Shown: positions 45,264 through 53,794 of the stretch, one piece after another
Numbering within the stretch: position 1 is the first letter of the stretch
Layout: every line of letters begins with the position of its first letter
The notes under the pieces: model-generated
Database searches by the model: none
Seen by the model: the letters and a program-made list of their open reading frames with translations, nothing else
What the model was told of the DNA's origin: nothing
Translations under genes and position numbers: made by a program
Assembly (NCBI RefSeq): GCF_002803155.1
Contig: NZ_NNBP01000004.1
Span: 985-64,984 of the forward strand
Direction: 5' to 3'
DNA length: 64,000 bases
DNA from: Streptomyces sp. CB02959
GTDB lineage: Bacteria > Actinomycetota > Actinomycetes > Streptomycetales > Streptomycetaceae

Positions 45264-45452
45264 CTATGCGGTCGGTAACTCCCGATCGTCGCTGTCGCTG
45301 CCGCAGGTCCATCCCTTGAGTGCGTTCACCATGGCGATCATGGACGCTCGCCTCTCTCCTGAGAGAAACAGCCAAGTCAGCGCGGCGGGCGCCATGAGGA
45401 TGACCAAGAGGACTACTGGAATCAGGCGCATGGTGATAGCGACCGCATGCAC
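45264..45452 (-). CDS. Possible small membrane protein
   Basis: 62 residues from GTG or 55 from the internal ATG (MRLIPVVLLVILMAPAALTW). One membrane helix (about 10-30), then SGERRASMIAMVNALKGW and an acidic tail. RBS is weak for both starts. No family recognised. Confidence 0.45.
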   Translation of the reverse strand: MHAVAITMRLIPVVLLVILMAPAALTWLFLSGERRASMIAMVNALKGWTCGSDSDDRELPTA

Positions 45453-45455
45453 GCA

Positions 45456-45578
45456 ATGACTTCATGCCCCCGGGCCCGCGACTACGACCGCCAATGGCAG
45501 GAGGTCACCCGCGGAATGACCGGCGCGGAGGCCCGGAGGGCATGGCGTCGCCACGTCGAGGCGTCTAGTGGGCACTAG
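45456..45578 (+). CDS. Possible 40-residue small protein
   Basis: MTSCPRARDYDRQWQEVTRG followed by MTGAEARRAWRRHVEASSGH. Charged, helical, and similar in style to short actinobacterial ORFs; could equally be the C-terminal scrap of a larger lost gene. No clear RBS. Confidence 0.35.
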   Translation: MTSCPRARDYDRQWQEVTRGMTGAEARRAWRRHVEASSGH

Positions 45579-45616
45579 CCAGCCACATGAGCTGGCCGTT
45601 CACCCCTCATGCGTGC

Positions 45617-45790
45617 TCAGTCTTCATCACCCTGGCCCATCTCGTCGTCATCGTCGTCATCCGCAGGGGAGACGACCTGGTTGGAGTGGGTCGAGGGAGT
45701 CTTGTGCACAACGGCAGCCGCCGCACCTGCTCCGTGGAGTACGGCTGTCGCGACCAGGGCTGCGGCAGCAACTGCAGTGCGAATGCGCAT
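45617..45790 (-). CDS. Small secreted protein with Asp-rich tail
   Basis: 57 residues from MRIRTAVAAAALVATAV with GGAG 6 bp upstream. Sec-type signal peptide (about 1-25, ending GAGAAAA), then a short hydrophilic region ending in SPADDDDDDEMGQGDED. A mature peptide of about 30 acidic residues is predicted. No family recognised; the function is unknown. Confidence 0.6.
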   Translation of the reverse strand: MRIRTAVAAAALVATAVLHGAGAAAAVVHKTPSTHSNQVVSPADDDDDDEMGQGDED

Positions 45791-45973
45791 GGAAATCTCC
45801 AAGGGTCGAAGTCGAACTACTTGCTGAGAAGGTCCCCTGGTGACTGTCCTTCGATCCGTTCACGTAAGGCAGTTAACCCGATCAGGCTCCGTTGCTTCAC
45901 CTAACTGTCCGGCCTGGGTAGCTGGGGCCGCGCTGCGCATCAGATCCTCACAACACCGAGGAGAGGTTCCTGC

Positions 45974-46640
45974 ATGGGGACCACCCCCACCACCTCCGAG
46001 CCGGCCGAAGTTCCCGTCGACAGCGAATCGGAGCCCGACCGACGCGATGAACGACCCAGAGGAGCAGGGCGACGGCCAGGGGCTGGACGCCGACGCGCTC
46101 CGCGCGGAGCGGAGGGCCGTACGGGCGGAGGCGGCGAAGTACCGCACCAGGGCACGGGAGACGGCAGAGGCCCTGAAGTCGGCCCGGACCTCGACCCCGA
46201 CTCGGACGACGATCACTGCCCCTGGCATAAGGCGAAAACCTCCCGCATCGAGAACGCCAAGACCATGCCGTCCCAGGCCGAGATCACCGTCTGGTGCCGG
46301 GCCTGCAACGCTGCCGACCACGCCCAGGACCTCATCGCCGCGTCACGCTCGGCTGACTCGATGTACGTCGAATGGCGACATCGGCAACGCACCGGCCTGC
46401 GACGCGTCCAAGAAGCCGGCGTTCCCCTGTACCAGCGCACCGCCCGGTTCCGCATCCACTGTTCGCGACCCATGCCCGGACTCCTGCAAACAGAGGGCTA
46501 CGCCAGAGCCCTACTCGCACACCATCGCGGACTTCCGGGGCCTACCCGACGACTCGGCACGCGCCGCAGCAGCCCGTGTTGACCGCTCGCACATCATCCG
46601 AGACGGACACCGCCGCGTCGCCCTCGACTCCCTCGGGTAA
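45974..46640 (+). pseudogene. Frameshifted DUF5753 (Scr1-type) regulator remnant with a phage-like N-terminal scrap
   Basis: One frame from 45974 gives YVEWRHRQRTGLRRVQEAGV and MPGLLQTEGYARALLAHH, the DUF5753 core of Scr1/XRE-type regulators. Continuation (DFRGLPDDSARAAAARVDRS and IRDGHRRVALDSLG, stop 46640) is in another frame, so the gene is broken near 46530. The C-terminal half is missing. Further upstream, 46046-46200, a shifted frame reads DADALRAERRAVRAEAAKYR, like phage scaffold proteins. Several decayed genes are probably joined here. Confidence 0.7.
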
Positions 46641-46855
46641 CTCGCCGGCAACAGACTGCAACAGACTGGCCCACCTCACAACGCCCCGGTGCGCACTGCG
46701 CCCGCTCGGCGGGGCGGGTGGGCATCGTCGACCGGGTCTGACGCCGGTCGGGGCGGCGGTGTGCGGCCGTGCCCGGCGTCCCCGACTGCGCCTTCCCGCA
46801 CCGCTGGGGGGACCCCGGGGCCGGGCGTCCGGGGACGCGGGGTACCGTCGCAGCC

Positions 46856-47722
46856 GTGTACCGCTTCCTGTTGACCCGGCAGTGGGTGATCCTCACCCTC
46901 GTGGGCCTCGCCCTGATCCCCATCATGATCAAGCTGGGGTTCTGGCAGTTCCACCGCCATCAGCACAAGGTGGCGCAGAACGCGCAGATCGCGCACAACC
47001 TGGCCGCCACCCCCGTCCCGGTGACCGATCTGGCCGCGGTCGGCCGGACGCTGCCGCACGGCGACATGTGGCGCCGGGTCACCGCCACCGGAAGCTACGA
47101 CACCGCGCACGAGGTGGTCGTCCGCCAGCGCACCGCCGCCGACGAGCAGACCATCGGCTACTACGTCCTGACCCCGCTGATCCTCGGCAACGGCGACGCC
47201 GTCGTCGTCAACCGGGGCTGGATCCCGGCCGGCGACGACCTCACCAAGTTCCCGAAGATCCCGGCCGCCTCCAAGGGGACGGTCACGGTCACCGGCCGGC
47301 TGATGGCCGACGAGACCACCGCGGAGAGCGGGATCAAGGACACCAAGGGCCTGCCGCCCCGCCAGGTCATGCTGATCAACAGCAAGCAGCAGGCGAAGCG
47401 GGTGGGCCGGCCGACGCTCGGCGGCTACATCGAGATGACCGCTCCCAAGAGCGACAGCCCCGAGCAGGTGCCGGAACCGGACCACGACTCCATCGGGCCG
47501 CACATGGCGTACGCGATCCAGTGGTGGCTGTTCGCGGCGGCGGTGCCGGTCGGCTGGGTCGTCCTGGTGCGCCGGGAGCGCCGCGACCGACTGGCCGCCG
47601 CGGCCGGGGACGCCGGCTCCGGGGCGGCCGGTGACGGCCCCGAACCCTCCGGTGCCGAGCCCGCCGGCACCGAGGCCGCCGACGAGCAGCCCGTAGCCCG
47701 GACGGCCGTCGCCCCCGAGTAA
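46856..47722 (+). CDS. SURF1-family cytochrome oxidase assembly protein
   Basis: 288 residues from GTG (VYRFLLTRQWVIL). Two membrane helices (about 10-30 and 210-232, with AIQWWLFAAAVPVGWVVLVRR) flank an extracytoplasmic domain with the SURF1 features GFWQFHRHQHK, GYYVLTPLI and VVVNRGWIPAG. A low-complexity Ala/Gly/Glu tail ends the protein. It helps assemble heme-copper oxidase. The first core gene after the accessory stretch. Confidence 0.9.
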   Translation: MYRFLLTRQWVILTLVGLALIPIMIKLGFWQFHRHQHKVAQNAQIAHNLAATPVPVTDLAAVGRTLPHGDMWRRVTATGSYDTAHEVVVRQRTAADEQTIGYYVLTPLILGNGDAVVVNRGWIPAGDDLTKFPKIPAASKGTVTVTGRLMADETTAESGIKDTKGLPPRQVMLINSKQQAKRVGRPTLGGYIEMTAPKSDSPEQVPEPDHDSIGPHMAYAIQWWLFAAAVPVGWVVLVRRERRDRLAAAAGDAGSGAAGDGPEPSGAEPAGTEAADEQPVARTAVAPE

Positions 47723-47751
47723 CGCACCCGCCGCGCGGGAATGGCCGCGGA

Positions 47752-49536
47752 GTGCATCCACGCATCGAGGACTACGCGCTCATCGGCGATCTGCAGACCG
47801 CCGCGCTCGTCGGCCGAGACGGCTCCATCGACTGGCTCTGCCTGCCCCGCTTCGACTCCCCCGCCTGCTTCGCGGCCCTCATCGGCGGTCGGGACAACGG
47901 CCACTGGGCGCTGGCCCCGCGGTCCGGCGAGGCCCGCGCCGCACGCGCGTACCGCGGGGACTCGCTGATCCTCGACACCGTCTGGGAGACCCCCGAGGGC
48001 AGCGTCCGGGTCACCGACTTCATGCCGCAGCGCGACCGCATGCCCGACGTCGTCCGGGTCGTCACGGGGCTGCGCGGCCGCGTCGAGATGCACAGCGCGC
48101 TGCGGCTGCGGTTCGACTACGGGCGGGTGGTGCCCTGGGTACGCGCCACCGAGGGCTGCCGGGTGGCGATCGCCGGCCCGGACTCGGTGTGGCTGCGCAC
48201 CCCGTCCCGGGGCACCACCTACGGCAAGGACCTCAGCACCCGCACGGACTTCACCGTCGCGGCCGGCGAGCGCACCGCGTTCGTGCTCACCTGGCACCCC
48301 TCGCACGAGCCCCGGCCCGCCCGGATCGACCCGTTCCAGGCACTGGCGGACTCCACCGACGACTGGCACGCCTGGTCCGCCCGGTGCCGCTACGACGGTC
48401 CGTACCGCGCCGCGGTGATCCGCTCCCTGATCACCCTCAAGGCCCTCACCTACGCGCCCACCGGCGGGATCGTGGCGGCCCCCACCACCTCGCTGCCCGA
48501 GGAGCCGGGCGGGGTCCGCAACTGGGACTACCGCTACTGCTGGCTGCGCGACGCCAGTCTGACCCTGAACTCCCTGATCTCCGCCGGGTATCTGGACGAG
48601 GCCGGGGCCTGGCGGGACTGGCTGCTGCGCGCGGTCGCCGGCGTCCCCGACGACCTGCAGATCATGTACGGGCTGGGCGGGGAACGGCGGCTGCCGGAGG
48701 CCGAGGTGCCCTGGCTGTCCGGGTACGAGGGATCGGTGCCGGTGCGGATCGGCAACGCCGCCGTCGAACAGCGGCAGCTCGACGTCTACGGCGAGGTGAT
48801 CGACTCGTTCCACGTCGCACGCACCGCGGGCATGCCGGCCGAAGCGCACGCGTGGGGCATCCAACGGGCGCTGGTGGACTACCTGGAGTCGACCTGGCGC
48901 GAACCCGACGAGGGCATCTGGGAGATCCGCGGCCCGCGCCGGCACTTCGTGCACTCCAAGGTGATGGCCTGGGTCGCGGCCGACCGCGCGGTGCAGCTGC
49001 TGGAGGGGCACCCGAAGCTCGGCGGGAACGTGGACCGCTGGCGGGCGATGCGCGACGAGGTGCACCGGGAGGTCTGCGCACGCGGCTACGACGCCGAGCG
49101 GGGCACCTTCACCCAGTCCTACGGCTCGACGGAACTGGACGCCGCGACGCTGCTCATCCCGCGGGTCGGCTTCCTCCCGGGCGACGACCCGCGGGTGGTC
49201 TCCACCGTCGACACCGTGCGCCGCGAGCTGTCGCGCGACGGTCTGGTACGCCGTTACAGCGCCGAGGGGCAGTCGGTGGACGGGCTGCCCGGCGGCGAGG
49301 GCACGTTCCTGGTCTGCTCGTTCTGGCTGGCGGACGCGCTGCTGCTGACCGGGCGCCGGGCGGAGTCGCGGAGGCTGTTCGAGCGGCTGCTGGCGCTGCG
49401 GAACGACGTGGGGCTGCTCTCCGAGGAGTACGACCCGGTCACCGGGCGCCAGTTGGGGAACTTCCCGCAGGCATTCAGCCACATCGGGCTGGTGGGCACC
49501 GCCTTCGCGTTGCACCACGGCCGAGGGGCAGACTAG
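47752..49536 (+). CDS. Glycoside hydrolase family 15 protein (glucoamylase/trehalase type)
   Basis: 594 residues, GTG start 30 bp after the SURF1 stop. The N-terminal beta-sandwich domain begins IEDYALIGDLQTAALVGRDG; the (alpha/alpha)6 barrel contains RNWDYRYCWLRDAS with the general-acid region and GGEGTFLVCSFWLADALLL near the C-terminal catalytic Glu. It is of the actinobacterial GH15 type, which includes trehalases, and lacks a signal peptide, so it acts in the cytoplasm. The substrate (trehalose or alpha-glucan) is not certain. Confidence 0.9.
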   Translation: MHPRIEDYALIGDLQTAALVGRDGSIDWLCLPRFDSPACFAALIGGRDNGHWALAPRSGEARAARAYRGDSLILDTVWETPEGSVRVTDFMPQRDRMPDVVRVVTGLRGRVEMHSALRLRFDYGRVVPWVRATEGCRVAIAGPDSVWLRTPSRGTTYGKDLSTRTDFTVAAGERTAFVLTWHPSHEPRPARIDPFQALADSTDDWHAWSARCRYDGPYRAAVIRSLITLKALTYAPTGGIVAAPTTSLPEEPGGVRNWDYRYCWLRDASLTLNSLISAGYLDEAGAWRDWLLRAVAGVPDDLQIMYGLGGERRLPEAEVPWLSGYEGSVPVRIGNAAVEQRQLDVYGEVIDSFHVARTAGMPAEAHAWGIQRALVDYLESTWREPDEGIWEIRGPRRHFVHSKVMAWVAADRAVQLLEGHPKLGGNVDRWRAMRDEVHREVCARGYDAERGTFTQSYGSTELDAATLLIPRVGFLPGDDPRVVSTVDTVRRELSRDGLVRRYSAEGQSVDGLPGGEGTFLVCSFWLADALLLTGRRAESRRLFERLLALRNDVGLLSEEYDPVTGRQLGNFPQAFSHIGLVGTAFALHHGRGAD

Positions 49537-49540
49537 GTCC

Positions 49541-50296
49541 ATGGATCTTGGACTCACCGACCGGACATACCTCGTCACCGGCGCCACCCGCGGCCTGGGC
49601 TTCGCCACCGCCCGCGCACTGGTCGCCGACGGCGCCAATGTGGTGATCACCGGACGCACGGAGGAGGCCGCGGCCAAGGCGGCCGCCTCCCTGGGCGAGC
49701 GGGCCCTGGGCGTCGCCGCCGACAACACCGACCCGGAGGCCCCGGCCCGCCTGGTGGCGGCCGCCCGGGATCGCTTCGGCCGCTTCGACGGCATCCTCGT
49801 CAGCGTGGGCGGCCCGGCACCCGGCACCGCCGCCGACAACACCGACGCGCAGTGGCAGGCGGCCTTCGAGACGGTCTTCCTGGGCGCGGTGCGGTTCGCC
49901 CGCACCGCCGCCGCCGAACTGGGCGAGGGCGGCGCCATCGGCTTCGTCCTCTCCGGCTCCGTGTACGAGCCGATCGCCGGGCTCACCATCTCCAACGGAC
50001 TCCGCCCGGGCCTCGCCGGCTTCGCCAAGTCCCTCGCCGACGAGGTCGGGCCGCGCGGCATCCGCGTCGTCGGCGTCCTGCCCGGCCGGATCGCCACCGA
50101 CCGGATGAACCAGCTCGACGGGCTCTCCGGCGACCCCGAGGGCTCCCGGGCCCGCAACTGCGCCACCATCCCGCTGCGCCGCTACGGCGACCCCGAGGAG
50201 TTCGGCCGCACCGCCGCCTTCCTGCTGTCCCCCGCCGCGTCGTACCTGACGGGCGTGATGGTCCCGGTGGACGGCGGGGCCCGGCGCGGCTTCTGA
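49541..50296 (+). CDS. SDR family protein lacking the YxxxK motif
   Basis: 251 residues. The Rossmann N-terminus is normal (TGATRGLG). The active-site region reads LTISNGLRPGLAGFAKSLAD: Asn and Arg stand where Tyr and Lys normally are. This variant is typical of the YwfH/BacG-like SDR group, which still reduces via other residues. It starts 4 bp after the GH15 stop, so translation is coupled. The substrate is unknown. Confidence 0.85.
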   Translation: MDLGLTDRTYLVTGATRGLGFATARALVADGANVVITGRTEEAAAKAAASLGERALGVAADNTDPEAPARLVAAARDRFGRFDGILVSVGGPAPGTAADNTDAQWQAAFETVFLGAVRFARTAAAELGEGGAIGFVLSGSVYEPIAGLTISNGLRPGLAGFAKSLADEVGPRGIRVVGVLPGRIATDRMNQLDGLSGDPEGSRARNCATIPLRRYGDPEEFGRTAAFLLSPAASYLTGVMVPVDGGARRGF

Positions 50297-50398
50297 GGAC
50301 CGGGGGCGGCTTCCGGGACCCGGTGGGCAGCCACCGCGTCCCGGCCCGCCCTCCGTGCAAGCAGCGCGCGAGTGACGCCGGGACCTGGACGCCGGGAC

Positions 50399-51004
50399 CT
50401 AGCTGACCCGTTCCGCCCGGTGGCGCAGCGCCCGCAGGCGGACCTCCACCGGCAGCCGGTCCAGGCCCGCCGAGGTGCGGGCGTGCGCCACCGCCCCGTC
50501 GGACAGCCGCCGCACCACGGTCCCGGGGTCGGCGTGCGGGGCGAGGACCACGAGGGCGCGCACCTGCGGGTCCGTGCGGCGGCCGGTCAGTGCGACGGCC
50601 GCCCGGTCGACGCCGTCCACCGCCACCGTCTCGGCCGCCAGTACGGCCTCCAGCGCCCGCCCGCGCACCACCGCGTCCGCCCCGTCGCCGGTGTCGACCA
50701 GCACCGCGCCGAGCCGGCGCCGCCGGAACTGGGCGAGCAGCCACCACAGCAGCAACAGCAGGAGCACGGCCAGCACGGCGATGACCACCGGCCACCACCA
50801 GCCGCGGTCGGTGAACCGGGTGCGCTGCCGCGCCGTGAGCAGGACGTCGTCCGGGCCGGTCCAGGGCCAGCCGGCGGGCAGGTCGAGGTGCCACCGGGCC
50901 GGCAGGTCCAGGCCGCCCAGCAGGACCAGCCCGCCGGTGCCGAACAGCAGCAGGCCGACCAGCCCGAGCAGCACCCGGTTGACCGTCGCGCGCACGGTGC
51001 GCAT
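50399..51004 (-). CDS. AmaP-like alkaline-shock membrane anchor protein
   Basis: 201 residues: two membrane helices (about 8-30 and 70-92) with an intervening extracellular loop (LPARWHLDLPAGWPW), then a cytoplasmic domain (about 95-201) with alternating strands typical of Asp23-anchor proteins (AVLVDTGDGADAVVRGRALEAVL). In staphylococci AmaP tethers Asp23 to the membrane. Last gene in the Asp23 cluster; 7 bp after the DUF6286 gene. Confidence 0.82.
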   Translation of the reverse strand: MRTVRATVNRVLLGLVGLLLFGTGGLVLLGGLDLPARWHLDLPAGWPWTGPDDVLLTARQRTRFTDRGWWWPVVIAVLAVLLLLLLWWLLAQFRRRRLGAVLVDTGDGADAVVRGRALEAVLAAETVAVDGVDRAAVALTGRRTDPQVRALVVLAPHADPGTVVRRLSDGAVAHARTSAGLDRLPVEVRLRALRHRAERVS

Positions 51005-51011
51005 CGCGCGC

Positions 51012-51701
51012 TCACCTCCTCTTGGGGCGCTGGACGTCGACGGTCAGCCGCGGCCGGCGCGTCAGGTCCAGTTGCCGCAGACCGTCGTCGAGCACCGTGC
51101 CGAGGTCGCCGCGGACCTCGTCCAGCTCCCGGAAGTGCGCCACGGCCCGCGCCCGCGCCCGGCGCCGGCCGACGGTCACGTGCACCGACTGCACACCGGA
51201 GACCTCCATGGCCCGGTCCCGCAGCACCAGCGCGGCGGCCGGCCGGTCCAGCCCGGCCCGGACGCCGGGGGCGGTGCGCCGCATCGGCAGCACCGTCCGC
51301 AGGCCCGGGGTGGCGGCCAGCACGAGCAGCCAGAGCCCCAGGGCCGCCGCGGCCCCCGCGGCGCCCAAGACCCAGGGGTCGTCGAGGTGCCGGACGGCCA
51401 GTTCGTGCGCCAGCCGCCGGCGCCAGGCCATGGCGGCGCGGCCGGCCCGCACCGCGGCCACGTCGTAGAGCAGCAGACCCGTGGCGCCCACCAGCACCAG
51501 CGCGACCAGTGCGGCCGGCACCCGGCGGGCCGACCAGAAGCGCCCGGCCGGCCCGTCGTCGACCGGCCCGGGGTCCGCGGTGTCCGGTGCCGCCGCCGGC
51601 AACCCGCCCGCGGCGCCGGGCCGTTCACCGGACCGTTCACCGGACCGCTCGTCTGCCCCTTCGCGGGCCTCCGCTCCCTCCGCGCTCCCGGGCCCCGTCA
51701 C
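51012..51701 (-). CDS. DUF6286-type membrane protein (Asp23 cluster)
   Basis: 229 residues. A long acidic/Pro-Ala N-terminus (1-55), two membrane helices (about 62-82 and 108-130), and a C-terminal domain (about 140-229, VSGVQSVHVTVGRRRARARAVAHF) resembling the Asp23/AmaP alpha-beta fold. It overlaps the preceding gene by 4 bp (ATGA). A likely second anchor for Asp23-like proteins. Confidence 0.78.
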   Translation of the reverse strand: MTGPGSAEGAEAREGADERSGERSGERPGAAGGLPAAAPDTADPGPVDDGPAGRFWSARRVPAALVALVLVGATGLLLYDVAAVRAGRAAMAWRRRLAHELAVRHLDDPWVLGAAGAAAALGLWLLVLAATPGLRTVLPMRRTAPGVRAGLDRPAAALVLRDRAMEVSGVQSVHVTVGRRRARARAVAHFRELDEVRGDLGTVLDDGLRQLDLTRRPRLTVDVQRPKRR

Positions 51702-52084
51702 CGCAACCGCTCCCGGTCGGCCAGCAGCGGCGAGTTCAGCCGCTCGACCTGCACCGCCACCTCGGCGACCGTCATGCCCGCCAACGTCCTTACGCGCTCC
51801 GCCACCTGACGGCGCACCAGGCCGCAGTGCGGGCCGATGGGGGCGGGGTAGGCCAGTTCCACGGCGATCCGCAGCCGGGCTTCGCCGAACGGCGGGTGGA
51901 CGTCGCGACGGGTCACCGTCACCGTGGCGTGGGCGCCGGTGGGGTCGCCGGGGGACGCCTCGCGCAGCGCCTCCCGGGCCGCCCGCGCGGCGATCTTGGC
52001 GACCACCCGGTCGGCGACCCTGGTCGCGCCGCGCTCACCGGCCGGTACGTCGACGGCAGCGGCCGGCGGGGACACCGTCGCCAT
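51698..52084 (-). CDS. Asp23/Gls24-like protein, divergent
   Basis: 128 residues, soluble. GATRVADRVVAKIAARAAREAL is like the N-terminal helix of Asp23 domains; RLRIAVELAYPAPIGPHCGLVRRQVAERV and MTVAEVAVQVERL follow as the strand-helix-strand. It is shorter and diverged relative to the other Asp23 gene in the cluster. It probably co-assembles with it at the membrane. Confidence 0.75.
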   Translation of the reverse strand: MATVSPPAAAVDVPAGERGATRVADRVVAKIAARAAREALREASPGDPTGAHATVTVTRRDVHPPFGEARLRIAVELAYPAPIGPHCGLVRRQVAERVRTLAGMTVAEVAVQVERLNSPLLADRERLR

Positions 52085-52090
52085 CCGGGT

Positions 52091-52288
52091 TCACCGCCGC
52101 CGATCGTCGCGGTCGCCGGTCCGGATACGGAAGAACTCCCCGGCCTCCAGGTCGCCCTCCAGGAACCTGCCGGCCACGAACCCGACGGCGCCCAGCGCCG
52201 CCACCAGGACGAAGGCCCCGAACCCGCCGAAGTACCCGGCGAAGCCCAGCGCCATCCCCGCCACGAGACCGATCACGGCCATGCTCAT
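52091..52288 (-). CDS. Small membrane protein of the Asp23 cluster (DUF2273-like)
   Basis: 65 residues: two hydrophobic segments (about 4-25, 27-42) rich in Gly (GFAGYFGGFGAFVLVAALG), then a charged tail (EGDLEAGEFFRIRTGDRDD). A GAAGGAG RBS precedes the ATG. Small glycine-zipper membrane proteins of this kind accompany amaP/asp23 in many firmicutes and actinobacteria. Confidence 0.8.
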   Translation of the reverse strand: MSMAVIGLVAGMALGFAGYFGGFGAFVLVAALGAVGFVAGRFLEGDLEAGEFFRIRTGDRDDRRR

Positions 52289-52324
52289 CGTGCGCTCCTT
52301 CGCTACCGCTCCGGCCGGGCCCGG

Positions 52325-52795
52325 TCACTGGAGCCGCGGCTCCGCTCCGCCGGCCCCGCCTTCCTCGTCTTCCTCGTCGGGCAGCTGCACGTCGCTCACC
52401 GCGATGTTGACCTCGACGACCTCCAGGCCGGTCATCCGCTCCACGGCGGCGATCACGTTCTCCCGGACGGCCCGGGCCACCTCCGCGATGGCGACCCCGT
52501 AGTCGACGACGATCTCCAGGTCCAGCGCGGTCTGCACCTCACCGACCTCGGCCTTCACCCCGCGCGTCGCGGTGGCCGACCGCCCGCCGCCGGGCACCCG
52601 GTCGCGCACCGCACCCAGCGTGCGGGCGAAGCCGCTGCCCATCGTGTGGACGCCCACCACGTCGCGGGCGGCGAGCCCGGCGATCTTCTCCACCACACCG
52701 TCGGCGATGGTCGTCCGGCCGCGGGTGGCGGGGTCGCCCCCGCCCCGTTTCACCGGCGGCTTCGTGGTGTCCGCGCCCTGCTGGCTCTCGGTCAT
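52325..52795 (-). CDS. Asp23/Gls24 family envelope stress response protein
   Basis: 156 residues. The Asp23 domain is about 25-135: TTIADGVVEKIAGLAARDVVGVHTMGSG, VKAEVGEVQTALDLEIVVDYG and MTGLEVVEVNIAVSDVQLP. An acidic tail (EEDEEGGAGG) follows. It is an abundant cell-envelope stress protein that is held at the membrane by AmaP-type anchors, which are encoded downstream. First gene of the cluster, divergent from the gene at 53053. Confidence 0.92.
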   Translation of the reverse strand: MTESQQGADTTKPPVKRGGGDPATRGRTTIADGVVEKIAGLAARDVVGVHTMGSGFARTLGAVRDRVPGGGRSATATRGVKAEVGEVQTALDLEIVVDYGVAIAEVARAVRENVIAAVERMTGLEVVEVNIAVSDVQLPDEEDEEGGAGGAEPRLQ

Positions 52796-52899
52796 CGCCG
52801 TGCGTCCCTTCTGCGCCGCGTCACGGACCCGCCGCCCGACGGCTCACGGACCTGCCGCGGCGACTGGCCTGGCGCGCATCAAGCGGCCTACGCCTTTGG

Positions 52900-52926
52900 C
52901 GCTATTCACGCCATTCGCGCCATTCA
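52900..52926. repeat. 9-bp tandem repeat, three copies, in the Asp23 promoter region
   Basis: CGCTATTCA, CGCCATTCG, CGCCATTCA in direct succession (minus-strand reading GAATGGCG). It lies in the 257-bp divergent region between the Asp23 gene (52795) and the gene at 53053. The phased repeat, AT-richer than its surroundings, may be an activator site. Confidence 0.7.
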
Positions 52927-53052
52927 TCCTGTTCCCCACAGTAGGGGCGGGCGGGCGGGCGCGCTCCGGGGATGCGGCAGCGGAGTGCCGCATCCGGCCG
53001 CGGCGGGCGGGCTGCGGCAGGCTGGGGAGGTGGTCCGGAAAGGGGTGACACG

Positions 53053-53766
53053 GTGGCCTCGAACGAGTTGGCACGCGCCGTACGGGAGCAGCTCGGCCTC
53101 GGCCGGGTCCTGCCGCTCGGCGGCTCGGCGGACGGCGCGTGGATCACCGAACGTGCGGCCCGCACCGCGCTCCTGCGGGCCCCCGGCACCCCGCCCGGCA
53201 TCCGGCTGGGCACCCTGCGGCTCTCCCTCGCCGCCCCCGACGACGCCCCGGCGCCGACCGTACCGGCGCCGCCCAGCGCCCTGCCGCCGGGCCCGCTGCG
53301 CATCACCGCGGACTTCGCCGCACCGCCCGGCCGCCCCCTGCCGGCGCTCGCCGAACAGCTCCGGACGGCCCTGCTGGCCGCGGCGGAGGAGGGCCTGGGC
53401 CTGCGGGTGAGCGCCGTGGACCTCCGGGTCGGTGCGCTGCTGGACGACGCGGCCGAGCCGGCGGACACCGCGCCGGACGCGACGGGGGACGGTCCGCGGG
53501 CCGGGGCGGGCCCGGGCGGCGCCGAGGAACCGGAGGACCTCGCCGCCCGGGTGCTCGCCGTCCCCGGGGTGGCCGGGCTCGCCCCGGCGGGTCGCTCCCG
53601 CCCGGTGGCCCGCAGCGGCGACGGGGACCACGTACTGATCCAGGTGGCGACCGCCGCCGGCCACCGCCCGTTGGACGTGGCCCGCGCGGTCCGCCGGGCG
53701 GTCACCGGTCGGCCGCCGGCGCCGGCCTCGGCCGCGGTACTGGTCACGGCGGTGGACGGCGCCTGA
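53053..53766 (+). CDS. Asp23-cluster-associated hypothetical protein
   Basis: 237 residues from GTG with AAAGGGGTGA upstream. Soluble, Ala/Pro/Gly-rich. LARAVREQLGLGRVLPLGGSADG begins it, and PLDVARAVRRAVTG-APASAAVLVTAVDGA ends it, resembling Asp23-type small alpha-beta repeats. Streptomyces relatives are sometimes labelled baculovirus P10-like, which has no functional meaning. It is divergent from the Asp23 operon; it likely takes part in the same envelope function. Confidence 0.75.
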   Translation: MASNELARAVREQLGLGRVLPLGGSADGAWITERAARTALLRAPGTPPGIRLGTLRLSLAAPDDAPAPTVPAPPSALPPGPLRITADFAAPPGRPLPALAEQLRTALLAAAEEGLGLRVSAVDLRVGALLDDAAEPADTAPDATGDGPRAGAGPGGAEEPEDLAARVLAVPGVAGLAPAGRSRPVARSGDGDHVLIQVATAAGHRPLDVARAVRRAVTGRPPAPASAAVLVTAVDGA

Positions 53767-53794
53767 CGGCGACGGATGCGCGCGGAGTGGACGG

